Shown here: positions 33,809 through 41,474 of the stretch, one piece after another | Layout: each line of letters starts with the position of its first letter | How positions within the stretch are numbered: position 1 is the first letter of the stretch | DNA from: an uncultured Pseudomonadota bacterium | GTDB lineage: Bacteria > Myxococcota_A > UBA9160 > PR03 | Direction: 5' to 3' | Assembly (NCBI GenBank): GCA_900696485.1 | Contig: CAADGG010000022.1 | Coordinates: forward strand, 1 to 64,000 | Length of the DNA: 64,000 nucleotides | Notes under the pieces: model-generated | The model's database searches: none | Told to the model about the DNA's origin: nothing | What the model saw: the letters and a program-made list of their open reading frames with translations, nothing else | Program-made: the position numbers and the translations under genes

Positions 33809-35323
33809 ATGTCCGAATCCCTCCCTCGGGTCCTCCTGCTGCGCCTGTCCGGCGAAATCGGCATCAAGGCGAAGGCGACGCGGGGCCGTTTCGAGGCCCA
33901 GCTGCTGCGCAACCTCGGGGACGCCCTGCGCAGCGAGGGCATTCCGGCGCCGATCTCGCGCACGCGCAGTCGGATCTTCGTCCCCAGCGACGATCCGCGC
34001 GCGCCCGAGATCCTGGCGCGCGTGTTCGGCGTGCAATCGCTGTCGGTGGCGCGCGTGCAGCTCGCGGAAAAGCTCGAGTCGGTGGTCGAGACGGGCCGTG
34101 CCCTGTTCCGCGACGCCGTGGCCAGACGTCGCTTCGCGGTGCGCGCGCGACGCGTCGGCGACCGCTCGAAGATCCGCCTCTCGACGCGCGACATCGAGCG
34201 CGAACTCGGAACTGCACTGCTGCCGGGCTCCGCCGGCGTCGATCTCGAGGATCCGGAGTTCGTCGCGCGGGTGGAGCTCCACGAGGGACAGGCCTACTTC
34301 TGCACCGAGTCGTGGCCCGGTCCGGCCGGACTCCCGCTCGACGTCCAAGGACACGCGCTGTCCCTGCTGTCCGGCGGCTTCGATTCGGCCGTCGCGAGCT
34401 GGCAACTGCTGCGCCGCGGCGTCCGCATCGATTACCTGTTCTGCAACCTCGGTGGGCGCGCGCACCAGCAGGGCACGCTGCGCGTGGCCAAGGTGCTGGC
34501 AGATCGCTGGAGCTACGGCGGGCGCCCGCAGCTGTACGCGCTGGACTTCGACGCCGTCGCCGCCGAAATCCGCGCGCAGACCCGGACCCGCTATTGGCAG
34601 GTCCTGCTGAAGCGGCAGATGCTGCGGGCGGCCGAACAGGTGGGCCGGTCCGTCGCCGCCGGTTCCGGGCGCGGCGTCGACGCGTTGATCACCGGCGAGG
34701 TCGTCGGGCAGGTCTCGTCGCAGACGCTGCCGAACCTCGCGACGATCTCGCAGGCGACCGCGCTGCCGATCCTGCGCCCGCTGGTCGGCATGAACAAGGA
34801 CGACATCATCCGGGCCGCCGAGCGGATCGGCAGCGCGCCGATCTCCGCGATCCTCGACGAGTACTGCGCGATGGCGCCGACGCGACCCGCCACGACGTCG
34901 AGCGTCGCAGCCGTGCAGGCCGAGGAGACCCGGCTGGATCCGGCGGTCTTGCAGCGCGCACTGGAGACCCGCCAGACCTTCGACCTGCGCGCGCTCGATC
35001 TCGACGCGATGACGCTCCCGGAGCTCGCGATCGACGGGATCCCGGACGACGCCACCGTGCTCGATCTCCGCCCGCGCGCGGCCTACGCCGCCTGGCACTG
35101 GCCGGGGGCGCTATCCCTCGATCTCGATCACGCGCTGGCTGCGCTGCCCGCGCTGCCGCGCGATCGCCGCTACGTCCTCTACTGCGAGTTCGGCCTGAAG
35201 AGCGAGCACCTGGCCGAGCGGATGCGCCGCGAAGGCCTCGAGGCATGGAACTTCCGCGGTGGGCTCAAGGGCCTCATCGCGCTCGCCCGCACGCAGGGGC
35301 GACCCACCCCCGAACTCGGCTGA
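33809..35323 (+). CDS. thiI: tRNA 4-thiouridine synthase with rhodanese domain
   Basis: The 504-residue protein has, in order, a THUMP domain (residues about 1-170), the adenylation domain with PP-loop ALSLLSGGFDSAVASW (about 187-202) and VGMNKDDIIRAAERIG, and a C-terminal rhodanese domain (about 395-500) with active Cys in VLYCEFGLKSEHLAE. It thiolates U8 of tRNA and may pass sulfur to thiazole synthesis. Length and order match enterobacterial ThiI, including the fused rhodanese. A repeat palindrome begins 8 nt after its stop. Confidence 0.92.
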   Translation: MSESLPRVLLLRLSGEIGIKAKATRGRFEAQLLRNLGDALRSEGIPAPISRTRSRIFVPSDDPRAPEILARVFGVQSLSVARVQLAEKLESVVETGRALFRDAVARRRFAVRARRVGDRSKIRLSTRDIERELGTALLPGSAGVDLEDPEFVARVELHEGQAYFCTESWPGPAGLPLDVQGHALSLLSGGFDSAVASWQLLRRGVRIDYLFCNLGGRAHQQGTLRVAKVLADRWSYGGRPQLYALDFDAVAAEIRAQTRTRYWQVLLKRQMLRAAEQVGRSVAAGSGRGVDALITGEVVGQVSSQTLPNLATISQATALPILRPLVGMNKDDIIRAAERIGSAPISAILDEYCAMAPTRPATTSSVAAVQAEETRLDPAVLQRALETRQTFDLRALDLDAMTLPELAIDGIPDDATVLDLRPRAAYAAWHWPGALSLDLDHALAALPALPRDRRYVLYCEFGLKSEHLAERMRREGLEAWNFRGGLKGLIALARTQGRPTPELG

Positions 35324-35331
35324 CGTGCCCC

Positions 35332-35411
35332 GTCAAGAAAGGGGTCGGGTTCGATTCGTCAACTTTTCCGTCTGGAAAAGTTGACGAATCGAACCCGACC
35401 CCTTTCTTGAC
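35332..35411. repeat. A-type REP-like element, full perfect palindrome
   Basis: Arm 1 (35332-35369, 38 nt) begins GTCAAGAAAGGGG and ends TCAACTTTTCC; the loop is GTCT; arm 2 (35374-35411) is the exact reverse complement. The element lies between the thiI stop and the symporter gene. It would form a 38-bp hairpin in RNA or single-stranded DNA and may act as a terminator. Confidence 0.92.
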
Positions 35412-35563
35412 GGCGGCGCCTCCGTCGAGGCGCATGACGGACCACGCGGTCCGGCGCGCGTGCGAACCGATCGTGTGATGCGGCTCGGTCGAGGCGACGG
35501 ACGGACGTCGAACTCCGGCGTCGGACACTTGCCCGTCCGCGACACACCCCGTAGCGTCCCGGC

Positions 35564-36814
35564 GTGAGCGACGAGCGCGCAACGCCCTGGTACCGGCGCC
35601 TGCACTGGCAGATCTTCACGGCGATGGCGCTCGGTGCGGCGGCCGGCGCGATCGGTGGCAGTGAGTTCGCCGACCGCGTGTCCTGGATGGGAGCGCTGTT
35701 CGTCCGGCTGCTGCGGATGGTGATCGTCCCGCTGGTGCTGACGTCCGTGGTCTCGGGCGTCGCATCGATTGGCGGCGGCCGAGACGTCGGCCGGATGTTC
35801 GGTAAGACCTTCGCGTACTACATCGTCACCAGCTTGCTCGCGATCCTGGTCGGGCTCGTGTTCGCCAATGCGATCCGGCCCGGTGTCGGTGCCGAACTCG
35901 GCGGCGTCGGCGGCGGGGTGCTGCCGGCCATCGAGACGCCGACGTCGATCGTGGACATGTTGCTGCGCATGGTGCCGACGAACCCGCTCGCCGCCGCCGC
36001 CAGCGGCGACATCCTCGGCCTGATCGTGTTCTCGATCCTGCTCGGCCTCGCGCTCGGCCGGCTGCCCGACGACGCGCGGAGCCGGCTGCTCGGCGTCTTC
36101 GAGGCCGGCTTCCAGGCGATGATGGTGCTGACCAGCGGCATCATCCGGCTGGCGCCGTTCGGCGTCTTCGGTCTGATCACCAGCGCCGTCGGCAGCACCG
36201 GTCTCGAGGCCTTCCGCGCGCTCGGTTGGTACGCGCTGACGGTCACCGGGGGGCTCGCCACGCATCTGCTGCTCGTGCTGCCGCTGTTGCTGATCCTGCT
36301 GGGCCGGATCCGGCCGTGGGTCCATTTTCGCAACATGGCCGAGCCGCTGGCGATGGCGTTCTCCACATCCTCGTCCGCCGCCACGCTGCCGGTGACGATG
36401 CGCGCGGTCGAGCAGAAGGTCGGCGTTTCGAACCGCATTTCGTCGTTCGTGCTGCCGATGGGCGCCACGATCAACATGGACGGTACGGCACTCTACGAAT
36501 GCGCCGGCGTGTTGTTCATCGCGCAGGCGCTCGGCATCGAGCTCTCGTTCGCGAAGCAGATGCTGGTGGTGTTGACGGCGCTGCTCGCGTCGATCGGCAC
36601 CGCCGCGATCCCATCGGCCGGCCTCGTGATGATCTTCATCGTCCTCGAAGCCGTCGAGCTGCGCGGCCCGCAGGTCGACCTGATCGTCGGCGCCATGCTC
36701 GCCATCGACCGCCCGCTCGACATGGCCCGCACCGCCGTCAACGTCTTCAGCGACTCCTGCGGCGCCGCCATCATCGCCCGCTCCGAAGGCGAGACCACCG
36801 TCGACCTCCCCTGA
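35564..36814 (+). CDS. Dicarboxylate/amino acid:cation symporter (DAACS, GltP/DctA type)
   Basis: A 416-residue membrane transporter with about eight transmembrane helices and two re-entrant hairpins. Signature sequences are FSTSSSAATLPVT (HP1, serine-rich), NMDGTALYE (helix 7), SIGTAAIPSAGLVM (HP2) and DRPLDMARTAVNVFSD (helix 8), the substrate-binding core of glutamate, aspartate or C4-dicarboxylate carriers. Substrate and coupling ion cannot be told from sequence alone. GTG start at 35564. The last codons are C/T-rich and a half repeat begins 22 nt after the stop. Confidence 0.9.
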   Translation: MSDERATPWYRRLHWQIFTAMALGAAAGAIGGSEFADRVSWMGALFVRLLRMVIVPLVLTSVVSGVASIGGGRDVGRMFGKTFAYYIVTSLLAILVGLVFANAIRPGVGAELGGVGGGVLPAIETPTSIVDMLLRMVPTNPLAAAASGDILGLIVFSILLGLALGRLPDDARSRLLGVFEAGFQAMMVLTSGIIRLAPFGVFGLITSAVGSTGLEAFRALGWYALTVTGGLATHLLLVLPLLLILLGRIRPWVHFRNMAEPLAMAFSTSSSAATLPVTMRAVEQKVGVSNRISSFVLPMGATINMDGTALYECAGVLFIAQALGIELSFAKQMLVVLTALLASIGTAAIPSAGLVMIFIVLEAVELRGPQVDLIVGAMLAIDRPLDMARTAVNVFSDSCGAAIIARSEGETTVDLP

Positions 36815-36835
36815 CCCCACCATCCCCGACACCCC

Positions 36836-36872
36836 GTCAAGAAAGGGGTCGGGTTCGATTCGTCAATTTTCG
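36836..36872 (+). repeat. A-type REP-like half element between convergent genes
   Basis: Begins GTCAAGAAAGGGG and ends GTCAATTTTCG, with one base fewer than the usual CAACTTTT. It faces the symporter stop with its GTCAAG end; read on the minus strand, its AATTGA supplies the stop codon of the DUF2786-like gene. Confidence 0.85.
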
Positions 36873-37342
36873 GAGCCGCGCGCCAGCCCGCCCGGCGCAA
36901 GCGCGCGCGGCGCCTCGCCCGGTCGCTCCTCGGCATCCCGCGCATCGCCGTGGATCGCCGTCGCGATGATCCGCCGCGTGACGGCATCGAGATGCTGGCG
37001 CAGCGTGGCGTCGAGCTCACGAAACTCCGGCCACAGGACCTGGTCTGCGAAGGTCCGCGCCACACGGACCATGACGGTCGTGCGGCGTTGTCCGCGATAG
37101 CGATACGGCGCAAGGCCGTAGCGCCGGAGCAGCGCGAGGAACAGCGACTTCGACCACGCGTCCGGAAGCGAGAAGCGGAACTCGACCGGCGGCTCCGTCT
37201 GCGCGAGCTGATCGAGCCGCTCGCGGATCCGTTCGCGCGCGCTCTCCGCCGCCGCGCGTTCGCCGGCGACGTCCGTGCGCGCGAACAGCCGCTCGATCTT
37301 CCGCAGCTTCTCGATGAGCCGCGCCTCGTCGGACTCGTGCAT
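36863..37342 (-). CDS. DUF2786-like protein
   Basis: The 159-residue protein begins with a helical hairpin LIEKLRKIERLFARTDVAGE-type sequence rich in Ala/Glu/Arg (residues about 9-48), like the N-terminal domain of DUF2786 proteins, then a mixed domain with WSKSLFLALLRRYGLAPYRY and TTVMVRVARTF. Function unknown. ATG at 37342 has GGAGGAGAG upstream and is clearly better than the ATG at 37432. The last residues (GSEN) and the stop codon come from the repeat element at 36836-36872, so the original C-terminus may have differed. Confidence 0.55.
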   Translation of the reverse strand: MHESDEARLIEKLRKIERLFARTDVAGERAAAESARERIRERLDQLAQTEPPVEFRFSLPDAWSKSLFLALLRRYGLAPYRYRGQRRTTVMVRVARTFADQVLWPEFRELDATLRQHLDAVTRRIIATAIHGDARDAEERPGEAPRALAPGGLARGSEN

Positions 37343-37398
37343 CTCTCCTCCCCTCCCAGCCCGAGACCGGCGTCCGTATCGGTCCGGAGATCGTTCGA

Positions 37399-37692
37399 CT
37401 ACCAGCCCTCGGATCCCGGCTCCCCTTTGCACGGCCCGACGATCTCACGCGTGACCCACCCGGCGTAGAAGCCGCCGGGCTGCGGCGTCACCCGCTCGCC
37501 GGCGACGACGACGCTCCCGGCCTTCACCAGGACGTGTCGAGAGTCGGGAACCAGGCGTGGCGGCCGCGGATAGTCCCACACGGATTCTTCGCCGGCGCCC
37601 GGCGCGATCGCGAACGGCGGGCGCTCCCGGCCGCTCCAGCGCCCGCTCGTGCGAGCCGCTCGCGCCCAGCTCGGAACGCGCGGACCCCTCAC
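37399..37692 (-). pseudogene. DUF427 protein with internal deletion
   Basis: The frame holds both ends of a DUF427 protein: the N-terminal GEESVWDYPRPPRLVPD and the C-terminal ERVTPQPGGFYAGWVTREIVGPCKG. In family members these are separated by about 80-100 residues containing the ETS-PP-YY core, which is missing here; SVVVAG runs straight into ERVTPQP without a frameshift. GTG at 37692 is a possible start with a poor ribosome site. The remaining 97 residues could not form the usual fold, so I call it a decayed gene. Confidence 0.6.
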
Positions 37693-37702
37693 CGGGTGCG
37701 GT

Positions 37703-38239
37703 TCAAGGCCATGGGAAGTACGCCGGCCAGACGATCGCGTCGAGCACGGCGGTCTGCAGCCAGAACGGCAGGATGCCGGCGAAGGCCACCCAGCCGAACG
37801 CATCCCGGCGCTGGCGCGCGATCGCGAACAGCAGCACCAGCAGCCCCGTCGAACCGAGTCCGACCAGCGCGAGATCGATGCGGATGGCGGCCCACAGCCA
37901 CCCGCTCGGCTCGGCGAGCATGCGAGCCGTCAGCGGCAGCCACAGCGCCGACGGGAACAGGATCAGCCCGTAGAGGAGATGCAGCAGGCGGTACGGTCGC
38001 CCACCCGGCAGCCCCGCTGCGGGACGCAGCGCGAACAGCAGCAGCGCGGTGAACGGAAAGTAGCCCGCAGCCGCCAGCAACATATTGACGGTGTAGAGCG
38101 GGCGGAGCGATTCCGGAACGCCGCCCCAGAGGCCCGTCTGCAGCTCCGGCGTGCCGGCAAACGCCAGCCAGTAGCTGCCGAGAACCAGCAGACCGCCCGC
38201 GACGTTGAGGGCCGCGAGGCGCCTCTGCTCGGAATGCAC
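37703..38239 (-). CDS. Hypothetical integral membrane protein
   Basis: A 178-residue protein with about five hydrophobic segments (LNVAGGLLVLGSYWLAFAG, TVNMLLAAAGYFPFTALLLF, LLYGLILFPSALWLPLT, IDLALVGLGSTGLLVLLFAI, VAFAGILPFWLQTAVLDAIV). I recognise no family. GTG at 38239 with GGAGG 8 nt upstream is preferred to the much longer open frame, whose N-terminal part is Arg/Ser-rich and non-coding in appearance. Its stop is 10 nt upstream of the DUF427 remnant. Confidence 0.55.
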   Translation of the reverse strand: MHSEQRRLAALNVAGGLLVLGSYWLAFAGTPELQTGLWGGVPESLRPLYTVNMLLAAAGYFPFTALLLFALRPAAGLPGGRPYRLLHLLYGLILFPSALWLPLTARMLAEPSGWLWAAIRIDLALVGLGSTGLLVLLFAIARQRRDAFGWVAFAGILPFWLQTAVLDAIVWPAYFPWP

Positions 38240-38327
38240 GGGGACGACCTCCGCGGGCTGGGCTTCCGGAGGAGTAGAGCCCGCATCCGCTCTCGTCCAC
38301 CCGGAGCCCGGGCGGCGCGAGGAACCG

Positions 38328-39272
38328 TTACGGCAGCGATGAGCCTGTGTCGAGCAGCCGAGCGCGCTCCGGCTCGGGAAGCGCCTGGTACTCGAGCCAG
38401 CGCTGGCGCAACGCCTCGCGCTGCGGCGCCGGCATCTCACGCCAACGCAGGATGTTGTCGCGCAGGCGTTCGCGATCGCTCGCGGCCGCAGAATCAGGCG
38501 CCGCGAGGCGCTCGGCGAGCCGGCGGCGCTCGGCAGGCGGTAGCTCCTGGATCCGCGGCAGGGCTTCGAGCGCATCGAGGCGCTCGATCAGCGGTAGATC
38601 GGCCCGGCCGAAGTCCGGCGAGGCGACGGCGGCGTCCGTTTCCGATCCCGATCCGGCGGCCGGATCCTCCGGCGCCGACGCGCCGAAACGACCCGGCGTC
38701 ATCGACAGCGGACGCGGGATGGCCGCCGGCGGCAGAGCCGGCGCCACGGACGGCGCGGTCTCGCGAGCGGCAGACTCCTTCACGATGGCTTCGTCGCGCG
38801 CAGTCCCGTCCCGGCCGTTCGGCCCCGGCGACCGACTCGCCGCGCGCTCGAGCAGGACCGGGACGACGACGACCGCGAGCGCAACGGCGGCGAGACCGGC
38901 GAGGCCCGGGGTCCACCGGCGACGCGGCCGCCGCCGCGGAGCGCCGATCGGCGGTGCGGACACCACCGGGATCGCGTGCGCGGCAGACTCTGGTCGGAAC
39001 CCGACCTCGCGCGCGTCCTGTCGAGCCGCCAGGAGGCGCGCCTCGAGGCGCTCGAGTCGGGTGGCCTCGCTGCGCGTCGGCGGCGCACTCGCGAGCCCGC
39101 GCAGCGCGTCATCGACATTGCGCAGCGCCGCGACGCGCGGCCGGCAGCGGGCACACGCTGCGACGTGGAGACGGATCTCCCGAGCGCGCCACTCGGCGAG
39201 CTCGCCGTCGATCCAGGCCGAGAGATCTTCGTCGCAAGCGGCGCAGACGGGGTTCGTGGTGGCTTCGCTCAT
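38328..39272 (-). CDS. Anti-sigma factor with zinc finger and DUF3106-like C-terminus
   Basis: The 314-residue protein starts with an anti-sigma zinc finger (CDEDLSAWIDGEL, then HVAACARCRPRVAAL, the H-x3-C-x2-C motif at residues about 36-43), has a transmembrane helix (about 122-140, LAGLAAVALAVVVVPVLL) and a periplasmic part ending with short repeats LPPAERRRLAERLAA and MPAPQREALRQRWLEYQALP, typical of DUF3106. It would bind and hold the sigma factor encoded just upstream; the two genes overlap (ATGA). The signal is unknown. Confidence 0.82.
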   Translation of the reverse strand: MSEATTNPVCAACDEDLSAWIDGELAEWRAREIRLHVAACARCRPRVAALRNVDDALRGLASAPPTRSEATRLERLEARLLAARQDAREVGFRPESAAHAIPVVSAPPIGAPRRRPRRRWTPGLAGLAAVALAVVVVPVLLERAASRSPGPNGRDGTARDEAIVKESAARETAPSVAPALPPAAIPRPLSMTPGRFGASAPEDPAAGSGSETDAAVASPDFGRADLPLIERLDALEALPRIQELPPAERRRLAERLAAPDSAAASDRERLRDNILRWREMPAPQREALRQRWLEYQALPEPERARLLDTGSSLP

Positions 39273-39880
39273 GACGTCTCTCCGGGAGGAGCGCCGCGGC
39301 GGCCGGCGGCGTCAAGCTGCTCCGCCAACGCAGTGCGCGCGCGGTGCACGAGCGCCTTCACGGACTTGTCGGTGGTATCCAACAGGATCGCGACCTCGGC
39401 GTACGAGAGGCCTTCGACGGCGGCGAGCCAGAGAGCAGCCCGCTGGCGCTCGGGTAGCTGCCGGAGCGCTCGCTCGACGTGAGCGCTGGTCCGGCGCGCA
39501 TCGACGACGGCGTCGACGGCGGATTGTCCGGCGACCAGATGAAGCGCTCCCGTGCCGGACTTCTCCTCGATCGAATCGTGCGACCGCTGGTGGCGAGGCC
39601 GACGCAGCTCGTTCCACGCCAGCCGTGTGGCGATCGTGAACAGCCAGGTCGAGAAGCGAGCGTCGGGCTCGTAGCGCTCACGCGCCCGATAGACGCGCAG
39701 GAACACCTCCTGAAGCAGATCCTCGGCGCAGCCGGCATCGCGGACGATGCGCTCGAGGTAGCGGAGCAGCCGGCCCGACCAGCGGGCGAACAGCGCGTCG
39801 AACGCCGCGGCGTCGCCGGCCCGCAGCGCCAGCATCAGCCGCACGTCTTCATCGCCAGTCTGCGTCAACGCGAACGCCAC
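39269..39880 (-). CDS. RNA polymerase ECF sigma factor
   Basis: About 203 residues from GTG at 39880. Region 2 (LFARWSGRLLRYLERIVRDAGCAEDLLQEVFLRVYRAR, then FSTWLFTIATRLAWNELRR) and region 4 (ALRQLPERQRAALWLAAVEGLSYAEVAILLDTTDKSVKALVHRA) are complete. The ATG at 40006 would add 42 residues that partly come from a repeat-like sequence, so I prefer the GTG. The adjacent overlapping gene is its anti-sigma factor; promoter specificity is unknown. Confidence 0.88.
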   Translation of the reverse strand: MAFALTQTGDEDVRLMLALRAGDAAAFDALFARWSGRLLRYLERIVRDAGCAEDLLQEVFLRVYRARERYEPDARFSTWLFTIATRLAWNELRRPRHQRSHDSIEEKSGTGALHLVAGQSAVDAVVDARRTSAHVERALRQLPERQRAALWLAAVEGLSYAEVAILLDTTDKSVKALVHRARTALAEQLDAAGRRGAPPGETS

Positions 39881-39917
39881 CTTCCCAGGAACCCGCCCCG
39901 ATCCGTCCGGTTCCGGC

Positions 39918-39972
39918 AGAACCCGACCCCGGGGCCGAAAGCGACATCGGGGCCGGGCTCGGAATTGACAGG
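39918..39972. repeat. REP-like elements, B subfamily, inverted pair
   Basis: AACCCGACCCCGG (39920-39932) and CGGGGCCGGGCTC followed by GGAATTGACAGG (39948-39972) are inverted copies of the core seen inside menE (GGGGTCGGGTT ... GAAATTGACAGG). The arms are imperfect. The pair lies just upstream of the sigma gene. Confidence 0.5.
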
Positions 39973-40013
39973 ACGCCGCCGGGGGCCTTCGGCTTCGAGC
40001 CGCCACCTCGGGC

Positions 40014-40901
40014 TCACCGAAAAGTTGACGAATCCAACCCGACCCCTTTCTTGACGACGACCTCTTTCTTGCTGGGGGGGGCGGGGGGGAGGAGGAAGTC
40101 GAGGAGGGCTTGGGTCACGGCTTCGGGTTGCTCGAGGGTCGTGACGTGGCCGGCGTCCGGGATGACGACGTGGCGGGCGTGGGGGAGCCGGGCGGCGAGG
40201 ACCTCGGCGGCGCGCAGGAAGGCCGTATCCTCGGCGCCGACGAGGACCAGCGACGGCGCCTCGATCTGCGCCAGCTCGTCGATGCAGCTCGGCGCCAGTC
40301 CCGAGACCTGCCGCCCGAACTGCGCGACGCCATGGACTCGTTGGCGGGCGATGGCGGCCGCAGCGGCAATCGCCGCCGGCGCCTCACGGTGCCGACCGAC
40401 TGCCGTATCGGCGCCACGGCTCGCCAGGAACCCGTCGAAGCCGCGCTGCTCGAGGATCGCCGCGGTCTTCTCGGTCTGCGCCCGCCAGCGCGCTTGCGCC
40501 TCCGGATTCTTGAAGCCGGGACCGGTGTCGAGCAGCATGAGCGCACGCACGCGTCCGGGCTGGCGCAGCGCAAAGTGCAGCGATGCGAGACCCCCGAACG
40601 AGAATCCCGCAAGGACGGCTGCGCCGCCGACGCCCGCGCCCCAGTCGAGCACGCACGAGAGATCGTCGAGCACCTGCGCCATCGAATACGCATGGGCCTG
40701 TTCGGGCGCGTCGGACTCCCCGTGACCGCGATAGTCCCACAGCAGCACGCGGAAGCCCGCGGCCACCAGCGGCGCCACCTGTGGCCGGAAATTCTCCCGC
40801 GTCGTGCAGTAGCCGCAAGAGAACAGGATCGGCGGGCCGTCGCCGTGGGCTTCCACCGCGAGCCGCACGCCGTCCGTGGCGACGACCCTCTCGGCCGCCA
40901 C
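40014..40901 (-). CDS. Alpha/beta hydrolase with repeat-derived C-terminus
   Basis: The 295-residue hydrolase shows ILFSCGYCTTRENF, the DYRGHGESDAP turn, the nucleophile elbow AGFSFGGLASLHFAL (Ser) and the terminal His in VIPDAGHVTTLEQPEAV. GTG at 40901 lies 2 nt after the stop of the SRPBCC gene and is preferred to a longer upstream reading. The last 13 residues, VKKGVGLDSSTFR, are translated from the A-type repeat at 40019-40055, and the stop lies just beyond it. Substrate unknown. Confidence 0.78.
   Translation of the reverse strand: MAAERVVATDGVRLAVEAHGDGPPILFSCGYCTTRENFRPQVAPLVAAGFRVLLWDYRGHGESDAPEQAHAYSMAQVLDDLSCVLDWGAGVGGAAVLAGFSFGGLASLHFALRQPGRVRALMLLDTGPGFKNPEAQARWRAQTEKTAAILEQRGFDGFLASRGADTAVGRHREAPAAIAAAAAIARQRVHGVAQFGRQVSGLAPSCIDELAQIEAPSLVLVGAEDTAFLRAAEVLAARLPHARHVVIPDAGHVTTLEQPEAVTQALLDFLLPPAPPSKKEVVVKKGVGLDSSTFR
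40019..40055 (-). repeat. A-type REP-like half element at the hydrolase 3' end
   Basis: Reads GAAAAGTTGACGAATCC through CCCCTTTCTTGAC, i.e. the element in minus orientation with the GTTGGATTCG variant. It is inside the hydrolase reading frame. The hydrolase codons just before it contain AGCAAGAAAGAGG, a partial copy of its first bases. Confidence 0.85.
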
Positions 40902-40903
40902 GC

Positions 40904-41347
40904 TCAGCCCTTCGCCTTCGGCTGGCGCTTCGGCGCGAGGCGACGCCGCAGCGCCTGCGCCATCTGGTCGAGCTGGCCCTGCATCGGGCCGCGAATCGTG
41001 AACTCCGGCACCAGCGCCTTGGTCCGGCCCTCGAGCTCGACGCGGACCCGTGTCTTCGTCTTGCGCTCGACCAACGTCACCGATCCGTGCAGTTCCTTCC
41101 AGACTCGCCCATCGCACACCTTCTCGAAGCGAATGTCCCCGCCCGGCTCGTAGTCGAAATGAAAGCGCGCCGTCCCCGCTTGCCCGAGTGCGGTGTAGTG
41201 ACTCTCGATGGTCTTGCGCGGGCCGCGGCGATCGACGATCTGCGTCTCGGTGTCGGGGAACAGCTCGCAGAGCACCGCGTCGTCGGCCAGCAACGCAGCC
41301 GCTTCGGCGCGCGGCCGGTCGATGTCGAACTCCTTCTCCATCCGCAC
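40904..41347 (-). CDS. SRPBCC/DUF2505-like protein
   Basis: A 147-residue protein of the START/polyketide-cyclase-like fold: EKEFDIDRPRAEAAALLADD, a central VWKELHGSVTLVERKTKTRVRVELEG, and a C-terminal helix FTIRGPMQGQLDQMAQALRRRL. It resembles DUF2505 lipid-binding-type proteins; ligand unknown. GTG at 41347 with GGAGGGA upstream is likely, ATG at 41341 is the alternative. It is cotranscribed with the hydrolase 2 nt downstream. Confidence 0.65.
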   Translation of the reverse strand: MRMEKEFDIDRPRAEAAALLADDAVLCELFPDTETQIVDRRGPRKTIESHYTALGQAGTARFHFDYEPGGDIRFEKVCDGRVWKELHGSVTLVERKTKTRVRVELEGRTKALVPEFTIRGPMQGQLDQMAQALRRRLAPKRQPKAKG

Positions 41348-41474
41348 GGCGCAGTCCCTCCGCTGCGGGGCGACCGGGAACGGACTCCCGATCCGTCTCG
41401 TTCCACGCCGTCCCGTCCGTTTCACCCGTCCCGTCCGTTCCGCTCCTCCGCTCGCATCGCTCTGGTTCCGGACG

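Noticed and set aside
35341..35365. The GGGTTCGATTC core of the repeats resembles a tRNA T-arm / B-box
   Set aside because: No acceptor stem, anticodon arm or CCA-proximal pairing exists around any copy; the similarity is short and the sequence is explained by the palindrome.
39881..40006. N-terminal extension of the sigma factor from ATG at 40006
   Set aside because: The extra 42 residues are Arg/Pro-rich and partly encoded by the B-type repeat; GTG at 39880 gives the normal ECF length.
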